Assembly: GCA_947500775.1 (NCBI GenBank)
Contig: CANMTD010000004.1
Location: 186,001-250,000, forward strand
Direction of reading: 5' to 3'
From: an uncultured Paracoccaceae bacterium
GTDB taxonomy: Bacteria; Pseudomonadota; Alphaproteobacteria; Rhodobacterales; Rhodobacteraceae
Length of the DNA: 64,000 bases
Numbering within the stretch: the stretch's first letter is position 1; each line of letters begins with the position of its first letter. Under the pieces are notes generated by a model. It ran no database searches. It was not told the origin of the DNA and saw only the letters and a list, made by a program, of their open reading frames with translations. This document shows, in pieces, positions 8,169-16,245 of this stretch. The position numbers and the translations under genes were made by a program.

Positions 8169-8777
8169 ATGGACGAAAACATAAGAAAAGGCCGCAAGTT
8201 CGAACAAGTCCTGCAAGGCGCCAGAACCGTTTTCATGAAAGACGGCTTCGAAGGGGCAAGCGTGGACGACATCGCCAAAGTCGCCGAAGTGTCCAAAGCG
8301 ACCCTGTACAGCTATTTCCCCGACAAACGCCTGCTGTTTGCCGAGGTCGCCCGCAGCGAATGCGTGCGGCAGGCCGATCACGCCATGGAAATGCTGAACC
8401 CCGACGACGCGCCGGAACAGGCACTTCGGGTTGCGGGCGAACATCTGATCTCTTTTCTGACGTCGGAATTCGGGATGGCGGTTCTGTCGCTATGCGCGGC
8501 GGAATCCCGGCGGTTTCCCGAATTGGGGCAGGAGTTTTACAAATCCGGGCCCCTGCTGGTGCGCGAACGGCTGGTCACCTATCTGAAGAAAGCCGTTGAT
8601 CTGGGCAAACTGGATATCACCGATTTCGAACTGGCCGCCGATCAGTTTTCCGAGCTTTGCAAATGCTCGATCTTCACCCGACAGCTTTGCGGCGTGCAGA
8701 CATCCTTCCCGCCCGAGGAACTCAACCGCATCCTGAACGGCGCGATCGAGATGTTCATGGCCCGCTACAGCGTCTGA
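8169..8777 (+). CDS. TetR/AcrR family transcriptional regulator
   Basis: A 202-aa one-component repressor. The N-terminal TetR helix-turn-helix is clear at about residues 30-50 (ASVDDIAKVAEVSKATLYSYF), and the C-terminal part resembles AefR-like TetR ligand domains (FTSEFGMAVLSLCAAESRRFPEL). AGGAG sits 14 nt upstream of the ATG, longer than usual, so the start is less certain than the frame. The neighbouring exported-peptide promoter carries two copies of a TetR-like operator and is the best candidate target; this is inference. Confidence 0.9.
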   Translation: MDENIRKGRKFEQVLQGARTVFMKDGFEGASVDDIAKVAEVSKATLYSYFPDKRLLFAEVARSECVRQADHAMEMLNPDDAPEQALRVAGEHLISFLTSEFGMAVLSLCAAESRRFPELGQEFYKSGPLLVRERLVTYLKKAVDLGKLDITDFELAADQFSELCKCSIFTRQLCGVQTSFPPEELNRILNGAIEMFMARYSV

Positions 8778-8780
8778 GGT

Positions 8781-9374
8781 TTATCCCAGCTGATCCACCG
8801 ACTGGATCACCGACCCCAACAGCCCATAGTCCAGCGCCTGCGCGGTATTCAGCCAGAAATCGCGCTGGGTATCGGCGCGAATCTGTTCGGGCGTCTGGCC
8901 GGTGGCCGCGGCAAACAGATGGTCGAACCGTTCCCGCATAAGCATGATCTGATCGGCCTGTATCTGCATGTCCGAGGCAGAGCCGCCAATGCCGCCGCTG
9001 GGCTGGTGCAACAAAAACCGTGTGTTGGGCAGGCAATAGCGGTTTTCGCGCGCGGCGCCGACAAAGATCAACGCGCCCGCGCTGGCCACCCAGCCGCTGC
9101 CGATGGTGCGCACCTTGGGCCGGATGAATTTGATCATGTCATGCACCATGTCCCCCGATTCCACATGGCCGCCGGGCGAACTGATATACAGGTTGATCGG
9201 ATCGTCGCTGTCTTCGGCCAGCGCCAGAAGGTGGGTCACGGTTTTCTGGGCCAGCTTGTCGTTGATTTCACCGGCCACGATCACATTGCGGCTTTTGAAA
9301 AACAGCGCGTCCAGCGGGGTGGCGGGGGATTTATCAGGCGCGGGATTGGTATCATCAAGCAGGGTGGTCACCAT
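8781..9374 (-). CDS. ClpP-like serine protease (ClpP paralogue)
   Basis: A 197-aa ClpP-family peptidase. The catalytic triad is Ser99 (WVASAGA), His123 (FLLHQP) and Asp172 (TQRDFW), all present. The nucleophile neighbourhood (GSGWVASAGA) departs from the canonical MGQAASMGA, and the acidic N-terminus (residues 1-20) is unlike processed housekeeping ClpP, so this is probably a paralogue rather than the main clpP; no clpX or tig is adjacent. Start 9374 has AAGGA 8 nt upstream. It stops 3 nt after the TetR stop (convergent). Confidence 0.88.
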   Translation of the reverse strand: MVTTLLDDTNPAPDKSPATPLDALFFKSRNVIVAGEINDKLAQKTVTHLLALAEDSDDPINLYISSPGGHVESGDMVHDMIKFIRPKVRTIGSGWVASAGALIFVGAARENRYCLPNTRFLLHQPSGGIGGSASDMQIQADQIMLMRERFDHLFAAATGQTPEQIRADTQRDFWLNTAQALDYGLLGSVIQSVDQLG

Positions 9375-9444
9375 GGCGCGGGTCCTTTTTGAATGGGTAA
9401 ATCTATGCCCCGCAGGATGGCCCATGACCCGCGCAAGCACAACG

Positions 9445-9479
9445 CCAGAGCGAAAGCCCGGCGCAAACTTTCGCTCTGG
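9445..9479. repeat. Long perfect hairpin in the clpP-like / lrp-like intergenic region
   Basis: CCAGAGCGAAAG (9445-9456) and CTTTCGCTCTGG (9468-9479) form a 12-bp perfect stem with an 11-nt loop. No T-run follows on either strand, and both neighbouring genes read away from it, so it is not an ordinary terminator. Confidence 0.75.
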
Positions 9480-9654
9480 GCGGCGCGTCCAAACCGCCGC
9501 CAGCCACCCAAACCCCCAATCCAAAGCGTTTTTTCCGCCAGAAATGGCGCAGCGTCGAAATTCGTCATTCCCTTTGGCGACAGAATTATGTGTGATGGTG
9601 GGCGTCACGATGCAAAACAAAGGCGGCGCTTTGCCCGCCCGTACGGAGAACCCG

Positions 9655-9891
9655 ATGACCTGCGTTTTTGTTCAGATCCGCTGCACCCCCGGCACCGCCT
9701 ATAAGGTCGCCGACGACATCACGCTGCGCGAAATCCATTCGGAACTGTATTCGACCAGTGGCGAATTTGACCTGCTGTTGAAACTTTACATTCCCGATGG
9801 CGCGGACGTGGGCAAATATATCAACGACAATTTGCTGGATATCGCGGGCATCGAACGGACTCTGACAACGCTGACGTTCAAGGCATTCTGA
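9655..9891 (+). CDS. Stand-alone Lrp/AsnC ligand-binding (RAM) domain protein
   Basis: A 78-aa protein consisting only of the alpha/beta RAM (ligand-binding, oligomerising) domain of Lrp/AsnC regulators: CVFVQIRCTPGTAYKVADDI then STSGEFDLLLKLYIPDGADVG and a C-terminal GIERTLTTLTFKAF strand. The N-terminal HTH is absent, and no upstream frame supplies one. GGAG precedes the ATG (TACGGAGAACCCG). It ends 30 nt before the amino-acid ABC transporter operon, so it may be cotranscribed and sense the transported amino acid, perhaps by mixing with full-length Lrp proteins (inference). Confidence 0.88.
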   Translation: MTCVFVQIRCTPGTAYKVADDITLREIHSELYSTSGEFDLLLKLYIPDGADVGKYINDNLLDIAGIERTLTTLTFKAF

Positions 9892-9921
9892 AAAACAAGA
9901 CGACCCAGGGGAGAACACTTT

Positions 9922-11061
9922 ATGACATTGAAATCTTTGCTATTGGCGGCATCCGTCGCGGCGATGCCCGTTGCGGCGCTGGCCGAAGGCGCGGTCAAGG
10001 TCGGCATGATCACCACGCTTTCGGGCGGCGGCGCGGGGCTGGGCATCGACGTGCGCGACGGGTTCATGCTGGCGGTCAAACAGTCGGGCAATGACGCGAT
10101 CGAGGTGGTGATCGAGGATGATCAGCGCAAACCCGATATCGCGGTGCAACTGGCCGACAAGATGATCCAATCCGAAAAGGTCGACGTGCTGACCGGGATC
10201 ATCTGGTCCAATCTGGCGATGGCGGTGGTGCCCGGTGCCACCGCGCAGGGCAAATTCTATCTGTCGCCCAACGCGGGCCCATCGGCGCTGGCCGGTAAGG
10301 GATGTCACAAGAATTACTTCAACGTCGCATGGCAGAACGACAACCTGCACGAAGCGGCAGGCGCCTATGCCAACAGCGCAGGCTATAAGAACAGCTTTAT
10401 TCTGGCCCCCAACTATCCGGCGGGCAAGGATGCGCTGACCGGATATAAACGCCAGTACGGCGGCGGCCTTGCAGGCGAGGTATTCACCCAGCTGGGGCAA
10501 ACCGACTATGCCAGCGAGATCGCGCAAATCCGGGCCTCGGGCGCGGATTCGGTGTTTTTCTTCCTGCCCGGCGGCATGGGGATTTCCTTTCTGAAACAAT
10601 ATGCCGACAGCGGCGTGGACCTGCCGGTGGTTGGCCCTGCGTTCAGCTTTGATCAGGGCATCCTGCAGGCCGTGGGCGCCGCTGCCCTTGGGGTCAAGAA
10701 CACCTCGCAGTGGAACAAGGACATCGACAACCCGGCCAACGCCGCCTTTGTCGCCAGCTTTCAGGCCGAATACGGACGCCTGCCGTCGCTTTATGCCAGC
10801 CAGGGGTTCGACACCGCCAACCTGTTGCTCAGCGCGATGGCCAAGGCCGATGTCAAAGATACCGATGCCTTCCGCGCGGCGCTTGAGGCGGCTGATTTCG
10901 CCTCGGTCCGGGGGAATTTCGCCTTTGGGTCCAACCACCACCCGGTTCAGAACATCTATGTCCGCGAGGTGATCCAGGAGGGCGATGTCTTTACCAACAA
11001 GATCATCGGCACCGCGCTGGAAAACCACGCCGACGTTTATGCCGCTGACTGCAAGATGTAA
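9922..11061 (+). CDS. Branched-chain-type amino-acid ABC transporter, substrate-binding protein
   Basis: A 379-aa periplasmic binding protein of the LivK/HAAT type (peripla_BP_6). Signal peptide residues 1-21 (cleavage after AALA), then the usual KVGMITTLSGGGAGLG start and DDQRKPDIAVQLADKMI block. Cys residues in GKGCHKNYF and at the C-terminus (AADCKM) could form a disulfide. It is the first gene of a five-gene transporter operon. The ligand is uncertain: family members bind branched-chain amino acids, amides or aromatic acids. Confidence 0.9.
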   Translation: MTLKSLLLAASVAAMPVAALAEGAVKVGMITTLSGGGAGLGIDVRDGFMLAVKQSGNDAIEVVIEDDQRKPDIAVQLADKMIQSEKVDVLTGIIWSNLAMAVVPGATAQGKFYLSPNAGPSALAGKGCHKNYFNVAWQNDNLHEAAGAYANSAGYKNSFILAPNYPAGKDALTGYKRQYGGGLAGEVFTQLGQTDYASEIAQIRASGADSVFFFLPGGMGISFLKQYADSGVDLPVVGPAFSFDQGILQAVGAAALGVKNTSQWNKDIDNPANAAFVASFQAEYGRLPSLYASQGFDTANLLLSAMAKADVKDTDAFRAALEAADFASVRGNFAFGSNHHPVQNIYVREVIQEGDVFTNKIIGTALENHADVYAADCKM

Positions 11062-11067
11062 CACCGA

Positions 11068-11101
11068 CCGGACCGGCGGGCACACAGCCCGCCCGGTCCG
11101 G
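11068..11101 (+). promoter_or_regulatory. Hairpin between the binding-protein and permease genes
   Basis: CCGGACCGGCGGGC (11068-11081) and the complementary arm 11087-11101 form a long stem with a single bulged G and loop ACACA. No T-run follows. Such intercistronic stems usually protect the binding-protein mRNA or reduce read-through, giving excess binding protein over permease. Confidence 0.65.
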
Positions 11102-11118
11102 CCAAAGGATTTCCCCGC

Positions 11119-12039
11119 ATGTCGCCAATCCTGTTGATCGAACAGGTCCTGAACGGGCTTCAGTTCGGGATGATGCTGTTTCTGATGTCCGCCGGTCTGA
11201 CGCTGGTGTTCGGCGTCATGGGGCTGATCAATCTGGCGCATGGGTCGCTGTTCATGATCGGCGCCTTTGCCGCCGCCGCGGTCGCGGCGGCAACCGGATC
11301 GTTCCTGTTGGCGCTGGTGGCCAGTCTGGCGGCAGCCGCCGCCGCGGGCGCCCTGGTCGAGGTTCTGGTCATCCGCCGCCTGTATGCGCGCGACCATCTG
11401 GACCAGGTGCTGGCGACCTTTGCCCTGATCCTGATCTTTTCCGAAGGCACCCGCTGGGTGTTCGGGTCCTTCCCGCTGTTTTTGAACATTCCGCCCTATC
11501 TGTCGGGGCCGGTCACCCTGCCCGGCGGGATCGAATATCCGCTGTACCGTCTGACGCTGATCGCCGTGGGCGGGCTGGTGGCGCTGGGGCTGTACCTGCT
11601 GATCACCCGCACCCGGCTGGGCATCCGCATCCGCGCGGGCGAAAGCGACCGGGAAATGATCGCGGCCCTTGGGGTCGATATTCAGCGGCTTTATACATTG
11701 GTCTTTGCGCTAGGGGCCGCGCTGGCCGGGTTGGCGGGGGCTTTGGTGGGCGCAATCCAGTCGGTGCAGGTCGGCATGGGTGAACCGGTGCTGATCCTGG
11801 CCTTTGTGGTGATCGTGATCGGCGGGATCGGGTCGGTCAAAGGCGCGCTGGTCGGGGCCTTGCTGGTGGGGGTCACCGACACATTGGGCCGGGCGCTGTT
11901 GCCGGGGTTCTTTGGGTTGTTCATGGAGCCCTCGGCCGCCATGTCGATGGGATCATCGCTGGCCTCAATGCTGATCTATATCCTGATGGCCGTGGTGCTG
12001 ATCGCCAAACCCTCGGGCCTGTACGGAGCAACGGTATGA
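11119..12039 (+). CDS. Branched-chain amino-acid ABC transporter permease, LivH-like
   Basis: A 306-aa inner-membrane permease of the BPD_transp_2 family, with about 8 hydrophobic helices. GLINLAHGSLFMIGA near residues 35-49 is the signature N-terminal motif of LivH. It contributes one half of the membrane pore with the following LivM-like protein. Its stop overlaps the livM-like ATG (ATGA at 12036-12039). Confidence 0.92.
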   Translation: MSPILLIEQVLNGLQFGMMLFLMSAGLTLVFGVMGLINLAHGSLFMIGAFAAAAVAAATGSFLLALVASLAAAAAAGALVEVLVIRRLYARDHLDQVLATFALILIFSEGTRWVFGSFPLFLNIPPYLSGPVTLPGGIEYPLYRLTLIAVGGLVALGLYLLITRTRLGIRIRAGESDREMIAALGVDIQRLYTLVFALGAALAGLAGALVGAIQSVQVGMGEPVLILAFVVIVIGGIGSVKGALVGALLVGVTDTLGRALLPGFFGLFMEPSAAMSMGSSLASMLIYILMAVVLIAKPSGLYGATV

Positions 12040-13019
12040 CCCGCGAAACCGTCGTGAACGCCGCCCTGACGCTGGGCCTGTTGATCGTGCCCATGTGGGC
12101 GCTGATGGCGGATGAGCCGTTCATCATCACGCTGGCCACCCGTGTGGCTATTCTGGCGCTGGCCGGGGTCGGGCTGAACATCGCGCTTGGGCTGGGCGGG
12201 CTGGTCAGCCTGGGACATGCGGCGTTTTTCGGGCTGGGCGGCTATGCGATGGGCATTCTGGCCAGCCATGCCCAAAGCTATACGCCGCTGATCACATGGC
12301 CCGTGGGGATCGAGGGCACGACCTCCATGCCGCTGATCTGGCTGGTGGCGGTTCTGGCCGCCGGGCTGGGCGCGCTGGTGATCGGGGCGCTGTCGCTGCG
12401 CACCTCGGGGGTGTATTTCATCATGATCACCCTCGCCTTCGGTCAGATGCTGTATTATTTCGCGATCAGCTGGCCTGCCTATGGCGGCGAAGACGGGTTG
12501 TCGATCTATCTGCGCAACGGGTTTCCGGGGTTGAACACGCTGGTCCCGATCCAGTTTCTGGCGCTGTGTTACGGGCTGCTGGCGATTGCCTTGATACTGT
12601 CCGCCCGGCTGGCGGCTTCGCCCTTCGGTCTGGCCCTGAACGCCGCCCGGCAATCGGCGGCCCGGGTTCAGGCCGTGGGTCTGTCGCCCTATCGCCTGCG
12701 GCTGGTGGCCTTCGTGATTTCGGGGATGATCACCGGGCTGGCAGGGGCGCTGTTTGCCGATCTGAACCGCTTTGTCAGCCCCACCATGTTCAGTTGGCAA
12801 ACCAGCGGCGAGATCATGGTTTTCGTCATTCTGGGCGGGGTCGGGCGGTTGTTCGGTCCGGTCGCGGGGGCGGCGGTGTTTATCATTCTGGAACATGTTC
12901 TGGGCGGGATCAGCGATTACTGGCACATCTATCTGGGCGCGCTGCTGTTGCTGATCGTGCTGTTTGCGCGGGGCGGGTTGATCGGCCTGCTGGCGGGAAA
13001 GGCGGCGCATCATGGGTGA
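12036..13019 (+). CDS. Branched-chain amino-acid ABC transporter permease, LivM-like
   Basis: A 327-aa permease with about 9-10 hydrophobic segments. LNIALGLGGLVSLGHAAFFGLGGY (around residues 48-71) is the LivM counterpart of the LivH motif, and residues around 210-225 carry the ARQSAARVQAVGLSPYRLRL loop that contacts the ATPase. It overlaps livH by 4 nt and the livG ATG by 8 nt. Confidence 0.92.
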   Translation: MTRETVVNAALTLGLLIVPMWALMADEPFIITLATRVAILALAGVGLNIALGLGGLVSLGHAAFFGLGGYAMGILASHAQSYTPLITWPVGIEGTTSMPLIWLVAVLAAGLGALVIGALSLRTSGVYFIMITLAFGQMLYYFAISWPAYGGEDGLSIYLRNGFPGLNTLVPIQFLALCYGLLAIALILSARLAASPFGLALNAARQSAARVQAVGLSPYRLRLVAFVISGMITGLAGALFADLNRFVSPTMFSWQTSGEIMVFVILGGVGRLFGPVAGAAVFIILEHVLGGISDYWHIYLGALLLLIVLFARGGLIGLLAGKAAHHG

Positions 13020-13761
13020 TCCGATCCTGTCCGTGCAGGGCGTCAGCAAAAGCTTTGGCGCGCTGGCCGCCAATCGCGACATTTCGCTGGACCTGCGGGC
13101 GGGGGAAATCCACGCGCTGATCGGGCCGAACGGTGCGGGCAAATCGACCCTGATCCAGCAGATCGCCGGCGGGCTGCGCCCCGACAGCGGGCGTATCCGT
13201 TTTCTGGGGCAGGACGTCACCCATCTTGGCCCCGCCCGGCGGGCAAAGCTGGGGCTGGCGCGCAGCTTTCAGGTCTCGGCCCTGGCGATGGAGGATACGG
13301 TGCTGCAAAACGCCCTGCTGGGCGCCTTGGGCGCACGCGGCGGAGCCTATCGGTTTTTCGGCGCGGCCCTGAAGGACGCCGGATTGCGGCAGGCCGCCGA
13401 AGAGGCCCTGTCGCGCGTCGGGCTGCTGGACAAGGCCGCCCTGCAAACCGCGACCCTGTCACACGGGGAACGGCGCCAGCTGGAGGTCGCGATTGCCCTG
13501 ACCCTGCGCCCCAAAGCCTTTGTCATGGATGAACCGATGGCGGGCCTTGGCACCGCGGGATCGCAACAGTTGACCGCCTTTCTGGACGGGCTGCGCGCCG
13601 AGGCGCCGATCCTTCTGGTCGAACATGACATGGACGCGGTCTTTGCGCTGGCCGACCGGATCAGCGTTCTGGTCTATGGTCAGATCATCGCCACCGGCCC
13701 CTGTGACGACATTCGCGCCAACCCCGATGTCCGCCGCGCCTATCTGGGGGAAGAGGCATGA
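13012..13761 (+). CDS. ABC transporter ATP-binding protein, LivG-like
   Basis: A 249-aa ATPase subunit. Walker A GPNGAGKS at residues 38-45, ABC signature LSHGE at 149-153 (SH for the usual SG), Walker B VMDEP at about 171-175 and the EHDM switch region. The extended helical segment between Walker A and signature (about 95-140) is typical of LivG rather than LivF. It overlaps both neighbours. Confidence 0.93.
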   Translation: MGDPILSVQGVSKSFGALAANRDISLDLRAGEIHALIGPNGAGKSTLIQQIAGGLRPDSGRIRFLGQDVTHLGPARRAKLGLARSFQVSALAMEDTVLQNALLGALGARGGAYRFFGAALKDAGLRQAAEEALSRVGLLDKAALQTATLSHGERRQLEVAIALTLRPKAFVMDEPMAGLGTAGSQQLTAFLDGLRAEAPILLVEHDMDAVFALADRISVLVYGQIIATGPCDDIRANPDVRRAYLGEEA

Positions 13762-14447
13762 GCCTGCTGTCGGTTGCCGGCCTTTCGGCCTTTTACGGGG
13801 CCAGTCAGGCCCTGTTCGACGTGACCCTCAGCGTCAACGAAGGACAGGTCGTCGCCCTGCTGGGGCGCAACGGGATGGGCAAAACTTCGACCATCAAGAC
13901 GATCTGCCGGATGCTGCCGGTGGCCGGCGGCACGGTGGAATTCGCCGGACAGGACCTGACCCGGCTGCCCCCGCATCAGGCCGCACAACTGGGTCTTGGT
14001 CTGGTGCCCGAGGGGCGGCGGTGTTTTGCCAATCTGACGGTCTGGGAAAACCTTGTGGCCGCCGCCCGTCCCGGCCATTGGGATTTTGACCGGGTGACGG
14101 GGCTGTTCCCGCAACTGGCCCCGCGCCGCGATCAGCGCGCGGTATCGCTGTCGGGCGGCGAACAACAGATGCTGGCCATCGGCCGCGCCCTGATGACCAA
14201 CCCCAAACTGCTGATTCTGGACGAAGCCACCGAAGGGCTGGCGCCGCTGATCCGTCAGGAAATCTGGGACGCCATCGCCCGGTTGAAAACCGAAACCGGG
14301 ATGGCGATTCTGCTGGTCGACAAATCCCTGAAAGAACTGCGTCAGGTCGCCGACAGCGCCGTGATCCTGCAACGCGGAGCGACCGTCTGGCAGGGCGTGA
14401 TGGACGACCTTACCCCCGACATGACCGACCGCTATATCGGCGTTTGA
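13758..14447 (+). CDS. ABC transporter ATP-binding protein, LivF-like
   Basis: A 229-aa ATPase subunit. Walker A GRNGMGKT at 36-43, VPEGRRCFANLTVWENL, signature LSGGE at 131-135 and Walker B LLILDEA at 151-157. The switch position reads LLVDKSLKEL, with Lys replacing the usual His of the H-loop; HAAT LivF proteins vary here (LVEQN in many). Last gene of the transporter operon, followed by a G/C-rich hairpin. Confidence 0.93.
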   Translation: MSLLSVAGLSAFYGASQALFDVTLSVNEGQVVALLGRNGMGKTSTIKTICRMLPVAGGTVEFAGQDLTRLPPHQAAQLGLGLVPEGRRCFANLTVWENLVAAARPGHWDFDRVTGLFPQLAPRRDQRAVSLSGGEQQMLAIGRALMTNPKLLILDEATEGLAPLIRQEIWDAIARLKTETGMAILLVDKSLKELRQVADSAVILQRGATVWQGVMDDLTPDMTDRYIGV

Positions 14448-14455
14448 CCGGACAG

Positions 14456-14487
14456 AAAAAAGCGGGGCGCGATCCCTCACGCCCCGC
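14456..14487 (-). terminator. Terminator between livF-like and cytochrome c' genes
   Basis: GCGGGGCG (14462-14469) pairs with CGCCCCGC (14480-14487). Read on the minus strand the hairpin is followed by six T (complement of 14456-14461), so it serves the cytochrome gene best; it may also stop livF transcripts. Confidence 0.8.
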
Positions 14488-14513
14488 CCCACCGTTCCCC
14501 GAACCGGTGTTTG

Positions 14514-14963
14514 TCAGTTTTCCAGCCGGTATTCTTTGTGGCAGTCGTTGCAGGTGCCGCCCAGCTTGCCCAGGCTGGCTTTGAGCGTGTCCAGCGAACT
14601 GGAATCGAAGGATTCCGCCGCGGCCAGCATTGCCTCGGCCTTGGTGGTGAAATCGGCGTAATTCGTCCAGATTTCGGGCTTGGCTTCGGATTCCGGATCG
14701 GTTTCCTCTGCTTCAAACAGGCTTGGCACGTCGTGGGCCTGGCCCGCGATTGCAGCGGCCGCTGCTGCGGCTTTTGCGGAATCAAACGGCGCCCCGCCTT
14801 TGGCCATCATGCCCAGGGTCTTGACGTTTTTGCCGATGGTCGACATCGCCATCATCCGGGCTTTGACGGCTTCGTTTTGGACCTTGGATATATCCGAATG
14901 GGCGATGGCGGCACCCGCCAGAAAAACTGTCGACAAAATTGTCGCCTTGTAAAACGTAGTCAC
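14514..14963 (-). CDS. Cytochrome c' (class II c-type cytochrome)
   Basis: A 149-aa exported haem protein. Signal peptide 1-21 (FLAGAAIA), a four-helix-bundle type sequence rich in Ala/Lys/Glu, and the single haem-binding site CNDCH at 138-142 close to the C-terminus, the hallmark of cytochrome c'. Cytochromes c' bind NO and help resist nitrosative stress in periplasms of purple bacteria and relatives. GTG at 14963 has GGAG 7 nt upstream and is preferred over TTG at 14969, whose spacing would be 1 nt. Confidence 0.9.
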   Translation of the reverse strand: MTTFYKATILSTVFLAGAAIAHSDISKVQNEAVKARMMAMSTIGKNVKTLGMMAKGGAPFDSAKAAAAAAAIAGQAHDVPSLFEAEETDPESEAKPEIWTNYADFTTKAEAMLAAAESFDSSSLDTLKASLGKLGGTCNDCHKEYRLEN

Positions 14964-15072
14964 ATGCAATCTCCGCTATATGTTGCGCGTTTCCGGTGCA
15001 GTATACGCGGAAATTCTGCCGCGACACTTCACAGGTTTGTGTTACAGCGACGCCCTGCTGTTACAGGCGAAT

Positions 15073-16245
15073 TCACGCCTCGGGGGAACGCAGGGGCACC
15101 ACCCTGTCAGCCGGTTCCGCCGCCAGTTCCTCGAAATCGAAGTTGTCCAGCCGCTGCGCGCGGCGGCCCGCCTTTTCCGCCGAAATCTTGATCTCGGAGA
15201 TATCCTTGGAGGCTTGGTGAAAATGCCGGTCCAGATTTTCGACCCGCGTGCCCAGCCGGTCCACATCGCCGTAAAGTGCTGCCAATTCCTTGCGGATCGC
15301 ACCCGCCTGTTCGCGCATGCGGGCGTCTTTCAGGATCGCGCGCATCGTGTTCAGCGTGGCCATGCAGGTGGTGGGCGACACGATCCAGACGCGGGCGGCA
15401 AACCCTTCGCGCACCAGTTCGGGGAAATTGGCGTGCAACTCGGCATAGACCGCCTCGGACGGCAAGAACATCAGCGCGCCATCGGCGGTTTCGCCGTCCA
15501 GAATATAGCGTTCGGAAATCGCCTTGATATGACCTTTGACCGACGCACGCAGCAGGCGGGCGGCATCGTTCAGCTCACGGTCGTTGCTGGCATTGCGCAG
15601 CGCCTCGTACGCCTCCAGCGGGAATTTGCTGTCCACCACGATGGGTCCCGGCGGATAGGGCAGATGGATCAGGCAATCAGCGCGGCGCCCGTTCGACAGG
15701 GTCGCCTGCAACGTATAGCTGTCCGGCGGCAGCGCCTTGTGAACGATATCGTTCAGTTGGATTTCCCCAAAGGCGCCACGGGTTTGTTTGTTGGACAGAA
15801 TATCCTGAAGGCTCAGCACATCGCCCGACAGCTTTTCGATATTGGCCTGCGCCTTGTCGATGGTTTGCAGCCGTTGTTGCAGGCTCCCCAGCGATTGCGC
15901 TGTACTGCGGGCCGAGCCTTGCAGGTTTTCGGTCATCTGCTGGGTCACCGATTGCAAACGCTGTTCCATCAGCTGCAGCATATTGGCCTGACTGGCGGCC
16001 TGCGCCTCGGACACATGGGTCAGACCCCCGGCCAGTTGCTGCTGACCGTCCGACAGCCCCTGCACCCGCTGGCCCAGTTGATTCATCTGATAGATCAGCG
16101 GTTCGGTCATGCTGGCCGACCGCCCGGCCCGGCGCACCGCCATGAACAGCAGGGTGACGATCAGCACCAGCACAGCCGCCACGCCAAGGCCCGCCATGAC
16201 CAACGGGTCATTCAGGGCATAGTTCTGATCGCCGATCTGTATCAT
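15073..16245 (-). CDS. rmuC: DNA recombination protein RmuC
   Basis: A 390-aa RmuC-family protein: N-terminal membrane helix (about residues 17-37), a long coiled-coil-like Gln/Leu-rich region (about 50-150) and the nuclease-like core with GAFGEIQLNDIVHKALPP and VVDSKFPLEAYEAL blocks. RmuC limits chromosome inversion at short inverted repeats in E. coli. ATG at 16245 overlaps the mutL stop as ATGA (16242-16245), so it is translationally coupled to mismatch repair. Confidence 0.93.
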   Translation of the reverse strand: MIQIGDQNYALNDPLVMAGLGVAAVLVLIVTLLFMAVRRAGRSASMTEPLIYQMNQLGQRVQGLSDGQQQLAGGLTHVSEAQAASQANMLQLMEQRLQSVTQQMTENLQGSARSTAQSLGSLQQRLQTIDKAQANIEKLSGDVLSLQDILSNKQTRGAFGEIQLNDIVHKALPPDSYTLQATLSNGRRADCLIHLPYPPGPIVVDSKFPLEAYEALRNASNDRELNDAARLLRASVKGHIKAISERYILDGETADGALMFLPSEAVYAELHANFPELVREGFAARVWIVSPTTCMATLNTMRAILKDARMREQAGAIRKELAALYGDVDRLGTRVENLDRHFHQASKDISEIKISAEKAGRRAQRLDNFDFEELAAEPADRVVPLRSPEA

